From Blastochloris viridis (GTDB lineage Bacteria > Pseudomonadota > Alphaproteobacteria > Rhizobiales > Xanthobacteraceae): a DNA stretch of 64,000 nucleotides. Of the stretch, positions 1 to 12,415 are shown piece after piece. Every line of letters starts with the position of its first letter. Position 1 is the stretch's first letter. The position numbers and the translations under genes were made by a program. A model generated the notes under the pieces. The model saw only the letters and a program-made list of their open reading frames with translations. It was not told where the DNA came from and did not search any database. The DNA lies in contig NZ_CP012946.1 in assembly GCF_001402875.1 (NCBI RefSeq), positions 412,001 to 476,000 of the forward strand. The letters run 5' to 3'.

Positions 1-986
1 TGTCCTTTCAGCAGGCGCTCGACGGCCTCAAGGCGGCCGGCGAGGCGACGCGGCTGCGTCTGCTCGTGCTGCTCGCCGAGGCCGAACTGACGGTGACGGA
101 ACTGGTCGATATCCTGCGCCAGTCCCAGCCCCGCATTTCCCGCCATCTCAAGCTGCTGGCCGAGGCCGGCCTGGTCGACCGCTTCCGCGAAGGCGCCTGG
201 GCGTTCTACCGCAAGGCCGGCCGCGGTCCCGGCGCGCGGGCCGCCGACGCGCTGCTCGGCCTGGTCGATCCGGCCGATCCGGTGGTGGTGCGCGACCGCG
301 CGCGGCTGACCGAGGTACGGGCGGCGCGCGCCGCCGCGGCGCTGGCCCATTTCGCCCGCCTCGCCCCGGAGTGGGACCGCATCCGCTCGCTGCACGTCTC
401 CGAGGACGCCGTCGAGCAGGCGGTGGTGGAGGCGGTCGGTGCGCGGCAGGCCGACACCCTGCTCGATCTCGGCACTGGAACCGGCCGCATGCTGCAGTTA
501 TTGGCGCCGAAGGTGCGCCGCGCCGTCGGGCTCGACGCCAGCCACGCCATGCTGGCGATCGCGCGGGCCAACCTGGAGAAGGCGGGCCAGCGAAATGTCG
601 AGCTGCGCCAAGGCGATGTGTTCGCGCCGCCGTTCGGTCCCGCCGCGTTCGACCTCGTGGTGGTGCACCGGGTGCTGCACTATCTCGACGATCCGGCCGG
701 GGCACTGCGCCAGGCGGCGGCGCTGGTCGCGCCGGGCGGGCGGCTGCTGGTCGTCGACTTTGCGCCGCACGGCCACGAGTTTCTGCGCGCCGAGTTCGGC
801 CACCGCCGGCTGGGCTTCGCGCCCGAGGAGGTGGCCGGCTGGATGGCCGCGGCCGGCCTCGAGGTCGAGCCCGAGCGCGCGCTCCAGCCGCCGGGCGGCG
901 CGGACGACAAGCTTACCGTTCTTTTGTGGGTCGGACACGATCGGCGCACCGCCCGCTCCGAAACTTCGCGCCGGGAGGTTGCCTAG
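1..986 (+). CDS. ArsR-type regulator fused to SAM methyltransferase (5' partial)
   Basis: The frame is open to the first base, so the true start lies upstream; the GTG at 66 is internal. The N-terminal part is an ArsR/SmtB winged helix, with a recognition helix around QPRISRHLKLL. From about codon 150 a class I methyltransferase follows, with the SAM motif LLDLGTGTGRML and a later VAPGGRLLVVDF strand. This ArsR-methyltransferase fusion is commonly found just upstream of metF in Hyphomicrobiales, where a role in methionine/SAM control is inferred. Its stop is followed directly by the metF ATG, so the two are probably co-transcribed. The methyl acceptor is unknown. Confidence 0.85.
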   Translation, partial: SFQQALDGLKAAGEATRLRLLVLLAEAELTVTELVDILRQSQPRISRHLKLLAEAGLVDRFREGAWAFYRKAGRGPGARAADALLGLVDPADPVVVRDRARLTEVRAARAAAALAHFARLAPEWDRIRSLHVSEDAVEQAVVEAVGARQADTLLDLGTGTGRMLQLLAPKVRRAVGLDASHAMLAIARANLEKAGQRNVELRQGDVFAPPFGPAAFDLVVVHRVLHYLDDPAGALRQAAALVAPGGRLLVVDFAPHGHEFLRAEFGHRRLGFAPEEVAGWMAAAGLEVEPERALQPPGGADDKLTVLLWVGHDRRTARSETSRREVA

Positions 987-1895
987 ATGACCGGTTCGTC
1001 CTCACGCCCGTCGCGGTTCACCGGCGGGCCGGGCATCAAAGTCTCGTTCGAGTTCTTCCCGCCCAAGACCGCGGAGATGGACCTGCAGCTGTGGGAGTCC
1101 ATCACGCGTTTGGCACCGCTTGGCCCCGACTTTGTCTCGGTGACGTATGGCGCTGGCGGTTCGACCCGCGCCCGCACCCACGCCATCGTCAAGCGCATCG
1201 TCGATGACACCTTGCTCAAGCCGGCGGCGCACCTCACCTGCGTTGCCGCCACCTGCGATGAGATCGACGCCGTGATCGGCGACTATTGGGCGGCCGGAGT
1301 CCGCCACATCGTGGCGCTGCGCGGCGACCCGCCGGCCGGTCCCGGTAGCCGCTACGAGCCCCACCCCGGCGGCTACGGCTGTTCGGCCGACCTCGTCGCC
1401 GGCATCAAGCGGATCGCCGACTTCGAGGTGTCGGTGTCGGCCTATCCCGAGAAGCATCCCGAGAGCGGCTCGATCGACCTCGACCTCGACGTGCTCAAGG
1501 CCAAGATCGACGCCGGTGCCGGCCGCGCCATCAGCCAGTTCTTCTTCGACAACGCCCATTTCCTGCGCTATCGCGATCTGGTTGCGGCGCGCGGCATCTC
1601 GATCCCGATCGTGCCGGGCATCCTGCCGGTGCTGAACTTCAAGCAGGCCAAGAGCTTCGCCGAGCGCTGCGGCACCGAGATGCCGGGCTGGCTGGCGCGG
1701 CGGTTCGAGGGGCTCGACGACGACGCCAAGACCCGCCAGCTCATCGCCGCGGCGGTGGCGGCCGAGCAGGTGCTGGACCTGGTCGACCACGGCGTTACCG
1801 AGTTCCACTTCTACACCATGAACCGGGCCGACCTGGTCTATGCCGTTTGTCACCTGCTTGGCCTCCGGCCCGAGGCGGCGCAGGCGGCGGCGTGA
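987..1895 (+). CDS. metF: methylenetetrahydrofolate reductase [NAD(P)H]
   Basis: Product of 302 residues, the usual bacterial MetF length. It reduces 5,10-methylene-THF to 5-methyl-THF, the methyl donor for MetH, using FAD as cofactor. Family motifs visible are SFEFFPPKT near the N-terminus, the FAD-contacting ALRGDPP segment around residue 110, and QFFFDN around residue 185. The ATG follows the TAG of the upstream regulator-methyltransferase without a gap. With metH 350 bases downstream it forms a methionine/one-carbon block. Confidence 0.95.
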   Translation: MTGSSSRPSRFTGGPGIKVSFEFFPPKTAEMDLQLWESITRLAPLGPDFVSVTYGAGGSTRARTHAIVKRIVDDTLLKPAAHLTCVAATCDEIDAVIGDYWAAGVRHIVALRGDPPAGPGSRYEPHPGGYGCSADLVAGIKRIADFEVSVSAYPEKHPESGSIDLDLDVLKAKIDAGAGRAISQFFFDNAHFLRYRDLVAARGISIPIVPGILPVLNFKQAKSFAERCGTEMPGWLARRFEGLDDDAKTRQLIAAAVAAEQVLDLVDHGVTEFHFYTMNRADLVYAVCHLLGLRPEAAQAAA

Positions 1896-1935
1896 GCGTT
1901 CCCATATAATGGGGGCAGGAATTCGGGAGATCGCC

Positions 1936-2187
1936 ATGGCCGAGCCGGACAATCTGGTGCTGTCGCTGCTGCGGGACCTTCGTAGCCGTATGGAGGCGAG
2001 GTTCGACAAAGTCGATGCCAAGCTCGCCGAGCATGACCTGAAGTTCGAGACGATCGAAAAGAAGATTGAGGGCGTCAAGCAGGCGGCGTTCGGCGAGTCG
2101 GTGCTCGGCCGCTATGCCGCCGCCGAGGTCGAGGAACGCCTCGCCGAGATCGAGCGTCGCCTTCAGGCGCTGGAAACGCGCTCCTGA
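1936..2187 (+). CDS. small coiled-coil protein
   Basis: An 83-residue acidic and basic helical protein. Two heptad-rich stretches ([20 protein letters not shown] and the C-terminal [15 protein letters not shown]) predict a coiled coil. There is no signal peptide or membrane segment. I chose the ATG at 1936 because GGGAGA lies at ribosome-binding distance; longer in-frame starts would overlap metF. Similar short coiled-coil proteins are scattered through Hyphomicrobiales, but I know of no function. It lies between metF and metH on the same strand and is probably carried on that transcript. Confidence 0.6.
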   Translation: MAEPDNLVLSLLRDLRSRMEARFDKVDAKLAEHDLKFETIEKKIEGVKQAAFGESVLGRYAAAEVEERLAEIERRLQALETRS

Positions 2188-2249
2188 CCATAGCTTTATG
2201 TCATTACGCTGCCGCCGCCGTGAGCGCGGCGGCCGATCGAGGTTCTATC

Positions 2250-5984
<3,735 letters not shown>

Positions 5985-6168
5985 GCGCCGCCGTCGTCGT
6001 CGTCCGGTGGCCGGACGGTCCGGTTGGCGCCCGATTCGCCGAACGGCCGGGCCGCGCGGCGCGGCTTCTCCCTCGCACCGTGCTGGAGAGGGTGGCGGGC
6101 GATCGTTGGATCGCTCAGTGGGCGATGTCGGCGGCGTTTGGGCTTGGCCTTCCGCCGACGCCGGCCCG

Positions 6169-6186
6169 CCTCCTCAGCATGAGGCC
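6169..6186. repeat. 18-bp dispersed repeat, copy 1
   Basis: This 18-mer is the exact reverse complement of bases 39596-39613. It contains the imperfect palindrome CCTCAGCATGAGG. It sits in the metH downstream gap, next to a 7-bp stem (AGGCCGA/TCGGCCT) that may end transcription of the small minus-strand gene. Confidence 0.6.
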
Positions 6187-6215
6187 GAAAAAGGTCGGCC
6201 TTCAGGGCTCGGGTA

Positions 6216-6299
6216 TCACAGCATTCGCAGCAGAATGGCGCCGATGAAAGCTACAGCGGTTCCTGTGGCCAGGATGTTCAGCTTGCCGGAAATGTCCAC
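6216..6299 (-). CDS. 27-residue single-span membrane peptide
   Basis: A very short gene starting GTG, with an excellent Shine-Dalgarno (GGAGGTGAC) ending four bases before the start. The product begins MDISGKLNILATG, continues with a hydrophobic helix (TAVAFIGAILL) and ends RML. The GKLN(I/L)L start followed by one membrane span resembles tiny hypothetical proteins I recall from Bradyrhizobium relatives; their function is unknown. It lies on the strand opposite metH and the extensin-like gene, so it needs its own promoter. Confidence 0.6.
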   Translation of the reverse strand: MDISGKLNILATGTAVAFIGAILLRML

Positions 6300-6428
6300 G
6301 TGTCACCTCCCGCTGATTGACCTTCGACAGGATACCCAAAAAATCGGACCGGTCGAAACAAATCGATGGCTGCGGTGCAGCAAAGACTGCGGCAACTCGC
6401 CGTAAAACGGTGCTGAACCTCGGATTAT

Positions 6429-6511
6429 GCCGATAGGTGAGGCCGAGTTATTTTGCGGCGCAACATGAAAGCGCGCCGGTCGTGCGCGGCGCAACGCCCG
6501 ATAGGTTGAGG
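6429..6511. repeat. paired direct repeats upstream of the extensin-like gene
   Basis: CGATAGGT(T)GAGG occurs at 6431 and again near 6499. GCGGCGCAAC occurs at 6455-6464 and 6486-6495, 31 bases apart. These lie in the 245-base gap before the gene at 6545 and may be regulator sites. Confidence 0.4.
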
Positions 6512-6522
6512 ATTCCTCAACC
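6504..6522. promoter_or_regulatory. 19-bp perfect palindrome, candidate operator
   Basis: GGTTGAGGA-T-TCCTCAACC has two perfect 9-bp arms around one central base. It ends 22 bases before the ATG of the extensin-like lipoprotein gene, a position suited to a repressor site or to a 5' UTR hairpin. It has no U-tract. Confidence 0.45.
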
Positions 6523-6544
6523 ATATCGACGGCATTCTCCGCGC

Positions 6545-7414
6545 ATGTTGCGTTCAATTCTCCGGATCGCGGCGGCGATGGCCGTCGCCAGCGTGGTGTC
6601 GAGCTGCGGGCTGAGCATGTTCGAGCAGCGCGAGCCGTGGCGCACCGAGGCCGAGATTGCCTGCGTGGCCGAAGGCGCGGTGACGCCGAGCGAGCAGGTG
6701 CGGCTGGTGTCGGAAATCAACGGCTCGGGCACCTGCGGCATGACCAAGCCATTCAAGATCTCGGCGCTGGCCGATGGGTTCGTCGCGCTCAAGCCGCAGG
6801 CGACGCTGGCCTGTCCGATCGTCCCGCAGCTTCAGGCCTGGATCGCCGAGAGCATCCAGCCGGCGGCGATGCGCTGGTTCGGCCAGCCGGTGGTCGAGGT
6901 CCGGCAGATGTCGGCCTATTCCTGTCGCAACCAGAACGGCCAGGCCCACACCCGGATTTCCGAGCATGCCTTTGGCAACGCGCTCGACATCGGCTCGTTC
7001 AAGCTGGCGGACGACCGCGTGGTCTCGGTGCGCGACCATTGGAGCCGCGGCACGCCGGAGGACAAGGGCTTTCTGCGTGAAATCGCCGGTGCAGCCTGCA
7101 AGCGCTTCACCACCGTGCTCGGCCCCGGCTCCAACGTGTTCCACTACGACCACATCCATGTCGATCTCGCCCGCCGCAAGTCGCGCGACATCTGCAATCC
7201 GGGCGTGCTGCCGACCGGGCCCTCGCCGGCCGATCTGATCGTGCGCAAGAGCCCCGACGGTCCAGTGCCGGCCGGAGCTGCGGCCGACATGATGCCGACC
7301 GGCTCGATCCGCGCTGCGGCGCCGCTGCCGCCGCGCCGGCCGACCGAGCGCCGAGCGCTTGACGAGGAGATGCCCGGCGGGCGGCTGGCGACGGCGGTGC
7401 CGGGAGCGGACTGA
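6545..7414 (+). CDS. extensin-like (M15-fold) lipoprotein
   Basis: A 289-residue protein. The start at 6545 gives a lipoprotein signal (MLRSILRIAAAMAVASVVSSC) with Cys of the VSSC lipobox at about residue 21. The rest matches the extensin-like C-terminal family, including a conserved Cys pattern. It also contains SEHAFGNALDIGSF near residue 140 and FHYDHIHVD near 200, which are the SxHxxGxAxD and HxH zinc-site patterns of the M15/VanY carboxypeptidase fold. A role in peptidoglycan trimming is therefore inferred, not shown. The Pro/Arg-rich C-terminus is probably disordered. A palindrome precedes the gene. Confidence 0.8.
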   Translation: MLRSILRIAAAMAVASVVSSCGLSMFEQREPWRTEAEIACVAEGAVTPSEQVRLVSEINGSGTCGMTKPFKISALADGFVALKPQATLACPIVPQLQAWIAESIQPAAMRWFGQPVVEVRQMSAYSCRNQNGQAHTRISEHAFGNALDIGSFKLADDRVVSVRDHWSRGTPEDKGFLREIAGAACKRFTTVLGPGSNVFHYDHIHVDLARRKSRDICNPGVLPTGPSPADLIVRKSPDGPVPAGAAADMMPTGSIRAAAPLPPRRPTERRALDEEMPGGRLATAVPGAD

Positions 7415-7510
7415 GCCGGCGACCGGGCGACGCCCTGCGCCGCCGCCGATACCGGGCGCGGAGGTTCGAGCGCCGGCGGGCGGCGCGATCCGGCGGGTGG
7501 TGGAGAAGGT

Positions 7511-7897
7511 GCCAGCCGGCCTGTAAGCCGGGTTCTGTAGGGCCCGGGGTTGCCCCCGGACGTGACGGCCATTCCTCTGGGACGACGCTTGCGCGCCGCC
7601 TCAAGCAACCAACCCGGGCGGCGACCCGGAGACGGGCCTGGACGCGACCCGAAGGCCCGTCCGCGCCACCCCTATTCGGTTTTGCTCCCGGTGGGGTTTG
7701 CCGTGCCGTCCCCGTTGCCGGGTCCGCGGTGCGCTCTTACCGCACCTTTTCACCCTGACCTCGGCAATAGGCCGAGGCGGTCTGATTTCTGTGGCACTTT
7801 CCCTAGGGTTGCCCCCGCCGGACGTTATCCGGCACCGTGTCTCCATGGAGCCCGGACTTTCCTCCGCGAAAGCGGCGGCCGTCCAGCCGACTGGCAG
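7511..7897 (-). ncRNA. rnpB: RNase P RNA (class A)
   Basis: Read on the minus strand this has the conserved RNase P RNA landmarks. These are GAGGAAAGTCCGGGCTCC near the 5' end, AGGGTGAAAAGGTGCGGTAAGAGCGCACCG in the middle (given here as two adjoining parts: AGGGTGAAAAGGTGCGG, then TAAGAGCGCACCG), and ACAGAACCCGGCTTACAGG at the 3' end. The ends pair as P1 (CTGCCAG with CTGGCAC region). The length of about 390 nt is normal for alphaproteobacteria. It is the catalytic RNA for tRNA 5' maturation. Ends are approximate to within about 10 bases. Confidence 0.95.
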
Positions 7898-7901
7898 CGC
7901 T

Positions 7902-7930
7902 GCAATGGGGGTGTCGGCGGGCCGCGTCAA
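7902..7930 (-). promoter_or_regulatory. promoter of rnpB
   Basis: On the minus strand there is TTGACG (7930-7925), a 17-base spacer, then CATTGC (7907-7902). The RNA begins about 6 bases on. The -35 element is near consensus and the spacing is ideal. Confidence 0.6.
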
Positions 7931-8003
7931 GGGCGAGGGTGGCCGGAAACGGCCGGGGGCACAGCTTTCGCCATGCCCCCGGCGGCGTTTCGCGCTGTCC
8001 CGC

Positions 8004-8219
8004 TCAGCAGCAGCGGCGGATGCCGCTCCATTTGCGGGTGATCTCGACCTTGAAATAGCTCTTGCGGTCGACCGGCGGCAGGTCCGGGTGGGTGCGGGCA
8101 TGCCGCTCGAGGTAGCGCTCGTATTCGTCGTCGCCGGTCATGGTGCGCAAGAAGGCCCAGCCGGCCTTGAGCGTGGCTCCGAGCCGGCCGGCCAAATCGC
8201 GCAGGGTGATGCCGTCCAT
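8004..8219 (-). CDS. ybdD: YbdD/YjiX family protein (DUF466)
   Basis: A 71-residue protein of the small YbdD family, with the family features YxRYLxRHxRTHPDxPP and a Cys-ending C-terminus (KWSGIRRCC). YbdD is nearly always encoded directly after cstA and is thought to be a helper of the CstA-type peptide/pyruvate transporter. Here its ATG lies 13 bases after the cstA stop. GAGGGA upstream supports the ATG at 8219. Confidence 0.9.
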   Translation of the reverse strand: MDGITLRDLAGRLGATLKAGWAFLRTMTGDDEYERYLERHARTHPDLPPVDRKSYFKVEITRKWSGIRRCC

Positions 8220-8232
8220 CGTGGCGTGTCCC

Positions 8233-10302
8233 TCACTCGCCTGCCAGCGCCGCACCCGGCGGGTGCGGCCGCCAGGCCTGCTCGCTCGAGGGCCGCACCG
8301 CGACGCCGCGACGCTGGTTGAGGTACATCCGCCCGACCTCGAACAGCGTGATCGCCAGCACGATCAGGAACAGCGCCGACAGTGCCGCGTCGAGCCGCTG
8401 GTTGAAGATGATCTGCGGTGCCACCTCGGCGGCCCGCCCGGTGAGCTGGCCGCTGGCCAGCTTGGCCGCCATGGCGTCGGCGCCGGCCAGGAAGCCGATC
8501 CGCGGGTTGGAGGAGAAGATCTTCTCGATGCACGCCCAGCTGGTCATGAACGACAGGAACACCATCGGCGCCGCCGTCACCCAGGCATAGCGGCGCTGCG
8601 CGCTCTTGAGGATGATCGCGGTGGCGATGGCCAGCGCGATGGCGGCGAGCATCTGGTTGGAGAACGCGAACAGCGGCCACAGGATGTTGATGCCGCCGTT
8701 GGGGTCGATGGTGCCGATGTAGAGGAAGTAGCCCCACATCGAGCAGAACACCGCGGACGCCACCACCGTGGCCGGGTAGGACGACACGTTGCCGGCCGCC
8801 TTCCACACGTTGCCCGCCATGTCCTGCAGCATGAAGCGGCCGACGCGGGTGCCGGCGTCGACGGCGGTGAGGATGAACACCGCCTCGAACATGATGGCGA
8901 AGTGGTACCAGATCGCCAGCATGCTCTGGCCGAAGGCGGAGGCGAAGATGGTCGCCATGCCGACCGCCAGCGACGGCGCGCCGCCGGTGCGGGCGAGCAG
9001 GGTGGTCTCGCCCATCTCCTTGGCGAGATAGGTCATGGTGTCGGCGGTGACCGGGAAGCCCCAGCTCGAGATGGTGGCGGTGGCATCGGCCACCGTGGCG
9101 CCGACGATGGCGGCCGGGCTGTTGATGGCGAAATAGACGCCGGGGTCGAGCACGCAGGCGGCGATCAGCGCCATCACGCCGACGAACGATTCCATCGCCA
9201 TGCCGCCATAGCCGAGCAGCGGAATGTCACGCTCGTTGGCGACCATCTTCGGCGTGGTGCCGGACGAGATCAGCGCGTGGAAGCCGGAGACCGCGCCGCA
9301 GGCGATGGTGATGAACAGGAATGGGAACCACGAGCCGGCGAACACCGGGCCGGTGCCGTCGACGAACTTGGTGATCGCCGGCATCTTGATGTCGGGCTGC
9401 AGCGCGATGATCGCGATCGCGAGCAGAAAAATGGTGCCGAGCTTGATGAAGGTGGAGATGTAGTCGCGCGGCGCGAGCAGCAGCCACACCGGCAGAATCG
9501 AGGCGAAGAAGCCGTAGACGATCAGGATGATCGCGGTCTCAGGCCCATCGAACAGGAAGAAGGTGCGAAGGTAGGGATCGGCGTCGACCCAGCCGCCGGC
9601 GACGGTGGCGAAGATCATGGCGAGGAAGCCGATCGAGGAGGCCTCCAGCACCCGGCCGGGGCGGAAGTGGCGCATGTAGAGGCCGACCACGATCGCCACC
9701 GGCACGGTCATCGCGACGGTGAAGGTGCTCCACGGCGAGTTCTTCATGGCGTTGACGACAACAAGGCCGAGCACGGCGATGATCAGCACCATGATCAGCA
9801 GCGTGCCGAGCAGGGCGGCGGAGCCGGCGATTGGCCCGAGTTCGTCGCGCGCCATCTGGCCGAGGCTCTTGCCGTTGCGGCGGGTGGAGCAGAACAGCAC
9901 CACCATGTCCTGCACGCAGCCGGCCAGCACGGCGCCGACCAGCAGCCAGAGATAGCCGGGCAGATAGCCGAACTGCGCGGCCAGCGTCGGGCCGACCAGC
10001 GGCCCTGCGCCGGCGATGGCGGCGAAGTGGTGGCCGAACAGCACCACGCGGTGGGTCGGCACAAAGTCGCGGCCGTTGTTGATCAGTTCGGCCGGGGTGG
10101 CGCGGGAGCCATCGACGCCCAGCACCTTGGTGGCGATCCACCAGCCATAGAAGCGGTAGGCGATCAGGTAGGTGCAAACGGCGGCGGTGATAAACCACAG
10201 CGCGTTGACGGTCTCGCCGCGATTGATGGCGATGCCGGCAAAGCTGGCAGCGCCGAGGATGGCGAGAGCCCCGAAGAACAGCGGCGTCAGGCGTGAGGAC
10301 AT
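8233..10302 (-). CDS. cstA: carbon starvation protein A, peptide/pyruvate transporter
   Basis: A 689-residue integral membrane protein with some 16 hydrophobic spans. It carries the hallmark CstA segments: NNGRDFVPTHRVVLFGHHFA near residue 75, the GAGPLVGP segment, and SSGTTPKM near residue 345. CstA family members import pyruvate or peptides when carbon is short. It is transcribed with ybdD. The start gives the expected short N-terminal membrane segment. No CRP-like site was recognised upstream. Confidence 0.95.
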   Translation of the reverse strand: MSSRLTPLFFGALAILGAASFAGIAINRGETVNALWFITAAVCTYLIAYRFYGWWIATKVLGVDGSRATPAELINNGRDFVPTHRVVLFGHHFAAIAGAGPLVGPTLAAQFGYLPGYLWLLVGAVLAGCVQDMVVLFCSTRRNGKSLGQMARDELGPIAGSAALLGTLLIMVLIIAVLGLVVVNAMKNSPWSTFTVAMTVPVAIVVGLYMRHFRPGRVLEASSIGFLAMIFATVAGGWVDADPYLRTFFLFDGPETAIILIVYGFFASILPVWLLLAPRDYISTFIKLGTIFLLAIAIIALQPDIKMPAITKFVDGTGPVFAGSWFPFLFITIACGAVSGFHALISSGTTPKMVANERDIPLLGYGGMAMESFVGVMALIAACVLDPGVYFAINSPAAIVGATVADATATISSWGFPVTADTMTYLAKEMGETTLLARTGGAPSLAVGMATIFASAFGQSMLAIWYHFAIMFEAVFILTAVDAGTRVGRFMLQDMAGNVWKAAGNVSSYPATVVASAVFCSMWGYFLYIGTIDPNGGINILWPLFAFSNQMLAAIALAIATAIILKSAQRRYAWVTAAPMVFLSFMTSWACIEKIFSSNPRIGFLAGADAMAAKLASGQLTGRAAEVAPQIIFNQRLDAALSALFLIVLAITLFEVGRMYLNQRRGVAVRPSSEQAWRPHPPGAALAGE

Positions 10303-10814
10303 CGAGGTTGATCCGAGCTTGCGGAGGAAAGGGCGGACGCTCCGGTGCCGCCGCCGTGGGCGCCGGACACGGGAGCCGTTCTAGAACCTAAGGCAGCGTC
10401 TTGATCCGACCACCTTCCGACAGGCGTCAACGTGACTGAAGGCGGTGAATCCCTCATGTGGTTTACCGATGGATACGTCGTGATCGCAGCAACAACTTCC
10501 GCGAAATGCCATTGATCGGAAAGGGAATTTTTGGAGTCCGGACGGCAAATCTCCGGCCGGATCGGCCGATTTTCGCACCAGGCGAGCTTTGCCGACGCGA
10601 CGATTTTGGCGCTGACGTAACGGTGGCCGGCGGCGCAGAGTTCCCATAGGTTATCTCGCTGCCGGCGCGGCGGCTCGACTATGCGGCACTGCGGCGGCCG
10701 GCGCCGCCGCGCCGCTGCCGAGGCGCCGGTCCGGGCCGAGTTGCCGGCTGTGCCAGGTGCTCGCCATTGTCGCCGGGTGCCGGCCGGCCTAATGACCATG
10801 CAACGTCCTTGCGA
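10303..10814. other. 512-base intergenic region
   Basis: Divergent promoter region between cstA and the WD40 gene. It holds copy 1 of a dispersed repeat (10519-10575). I see no tRNA or convincing small gene. Confidence 0.5.
10519..10575. repeat. 57-bp dispersed repeat, copy 1
   Basis: It aligns with 48809-48865. Both run GAAAGGGA...CCGGA...CTCCGGCC-GATCGGCC--TTTCG in the same orientation, with many scattered mismatches. Both copies are intergenic. Confidence 0.5.
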
Positions 10815-11906
10815 GTGAGCGCTTTGGCAGATCAAGATCAGGCGGACCACGGCCGCGACCAGCCGAACATCGAGCGGGCCGGTTCCGCCAGCGGCGGGCC
10901 GGCTTTCACCCACACGTTCGCAAACGCCGCCATCGGCGCGGCGTTCGCCCGCACCGGCAATCGGCTCGCGGTGGTGCTCGCCAATGGCGAGGTGGCGCAT
11001 CTGACGCTAGGCGAGCCGGGCGAGCCGACGCGAACGGTCGCCCACGCCGAGGCGACGCTGCACTGGCTCGCCACCGCCGATGGCGTGATCACCGGCGGCG
11101 ACGACGGGCGGGTGGTGTTCACCCCGTTCGTGGGCGCCCCGCGGCTGCTGCTGTGCGAGCCGGGCCGCTGGATCAACGCGCTGGCGTTCGAACCCGATAC
11201 CGGGCGGATCGCGGTCGCCATCGGCCGCTCGGTGCGGGTGGTGGGCGAGGGGGCCGAGCAGTCGCGGTTCGAAACCCACCCCAGCACGGTGGCGGCGCTG
11301 GCCTTCACCCCCGCTGGCGAGGCGCTGGCTGCGGCGCATTACGGCGGCGTCACGCTGCACGTGTTCGGCCGCGGCTCCCGCCTGTTCGCGCGCAAGGGCT
11401 CGATGGTGGCGGTCACCGTCAGCGCCGACGCGCGGTTCATCGTGGCGGCGGCGCAGGATCGCGAGGCGGTGACCTGGCCGGTGGCGGGCGGCGAGCCGAT
11501 GGAGATGGCGGGCTATGGCGGCAAGCCGACCTCGCTGTCGTGGGCGGGCGATGGCCGCCACCTCGCCACCAGCGGCGCCGACGGTGTCATCGTGTGGCCG
11601 TTCGACGGCCGCACCGGCCCGTTCGGCCGGCGAGCGCTGGAACTGGCACCCGAACGCAAGGAGCTGGTGACGACGGTGGCGTTCCACCCGCGCCTGCGCC
11701 GCATCGCTTACGGTTACCGGGATGGCTTCGCCGCGGTGATCGATTTCAAGGGTGAGCCGCAAACCGTGGTCGAGGCGGACGGCGAGGCGGTCGCCGCGCT
11801 GGCGTGGTCGCCGGATGGCTTGCGGCTCGCCGTCTGCGGCGAGAGCGGACGGGTCATGGTGCGGACGTGGCCAAAGCCGGGGTTGCTCAAGCGGCTGTTC
11901 GGATGA
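10815..11906 (+). CDS. WD40 repeat protein
   Basis: A 363-residue protein made of degenerate WD40 blades (for example LAFTPAGEALAAAHYGGVTLHVF, quoted in part, and LAWSPDGLRLAVCGESG). It should fold as one seven-bladed propeller, a scaffold without enzyme activity. I chose the GTG at 10815 because upstream sequence does not look coding. In Hyphomicrobiales a WD40 protein of this type often neighbours a CobW/zinc GTPase, but none is present here. Its partner is unknown. Confidence 0.75.
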   Translation: MSALADQDQADHGRDQPNIERAGSASGGPAFTHTFANAAIGAAFARTGNRLAVVLANGEVAHLTLGEPGEPTRTVAHAEATLHWLATADGVITGGDDGRVVFTPFVGAPRLLLCEPGRWINALAFEPDTGRIAVAIGRSVRVVGEGAEQSRFETHPSTVAALAFTPAGEALAAAHYGGVTLHVFGRGSRLFARKGSMVAVTVSADARFIVAAAQDREAVTWPVAGGEPMEMAGYGGKPTSLSWAGDGRHLATSGADGVIVWPFDGRTGPFGRRALELAPERKELVTTVAFHPRLRRIAYGYRDGFAAVIDFKGEPQTVVEADGEAVAALAWSPDGLRLAVCGESGRVMVRTWPKPGLLKRLFG

Positions 11907-12213
11907 TCGTCGCCGCGCTCGCCGTCATCCTCGGGCGAGGCCTTGGCCGCGACCCGAGGATCGATGGACGGCGACGTCGGCAGGCTGCATCAACGTCCGG
12001 CAGTGTCTCAGTTTGAATTTTGGTGGCATATGGACCGAAGGCACAGAACTGCGTTTACCGCAAGCCTGCAACTCAAAACTGCGTGTTGTAATTTTGCCAC
12101 ATTAACTATTTATTAGCGCGCCCTAGATCGTAATGGATCGATCTGATTGGCGCCTTCGCGCACAAATGGTAACGACCGCGTGAACTTATGGCGCCATAAC
12201 TGGAGGATGGGAT
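11907..12213. other. intergenic region leading into an AT-rich island
   Basis: The first 90 bases have the local high GC. From about 12010 composition becomes AT-rich (runs such as TTAACTATTTATTAG), marking the left edge of a foreign-looking island. A 10-bp palindrome ATGGCGCCAT lies at 12188-12197. No gene was recognised. Confidence 0.45.
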
Positions 12214-12405
12214 ATGGAGCTTAGCGCATTGGTCGTAAGAGATGAGCGCGCTCCTTGCGCGACCCTTAGAGGATATTTCGCCCAGCAGATCACTGCTGGG
12301 AAGCGCCCCAGCTACGGCTATCCAGAGAACCATCTTCCTAAGACCACGGCCGATTCCATGGATATGGAGACTGGGTTTATAACTGCTGCCCACAAGGGGA
12401 AGTAG
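12214..12405 (+). CDS. unrecognised 63-residue protein
   Basis: The ATG at 12214 is preceded by GGAGGATGGGAT, a good ribosome binding site. The product is hydrophilic, with no membrane span; it has one Cys (residue 15) and a polar tail rich in T, D, K and H. Its base composition is lower in GC than the flanks. The coding region contains a perfect inverted repeat, CCCAGCAG-ATCA-CTGCTGGG (12281-12300), so the transcript is structured. It ends 10 bases before a 13-bp hairpin and 54 bases before the next gene. I do not recognise the family. It could be a small regulator, an antitoxin-like partner of the next gene, or a structured RNA mistaken for a gene. Confidence 0.5.
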   Translation: MELSALVVRDERAPCATLRGYFAQQITAGKRPSYGYPENHLPKTTADSMDMETGFITAAHKGK

Positions 12406-12415
12406 ATTTTTCCTG

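Noticed and set aside
8140..10296. Plus-strand open frame of 718 codons across cstA
   Set aside because: Antisense shadow of cstA, with low-complexity charged sequence and no motif.
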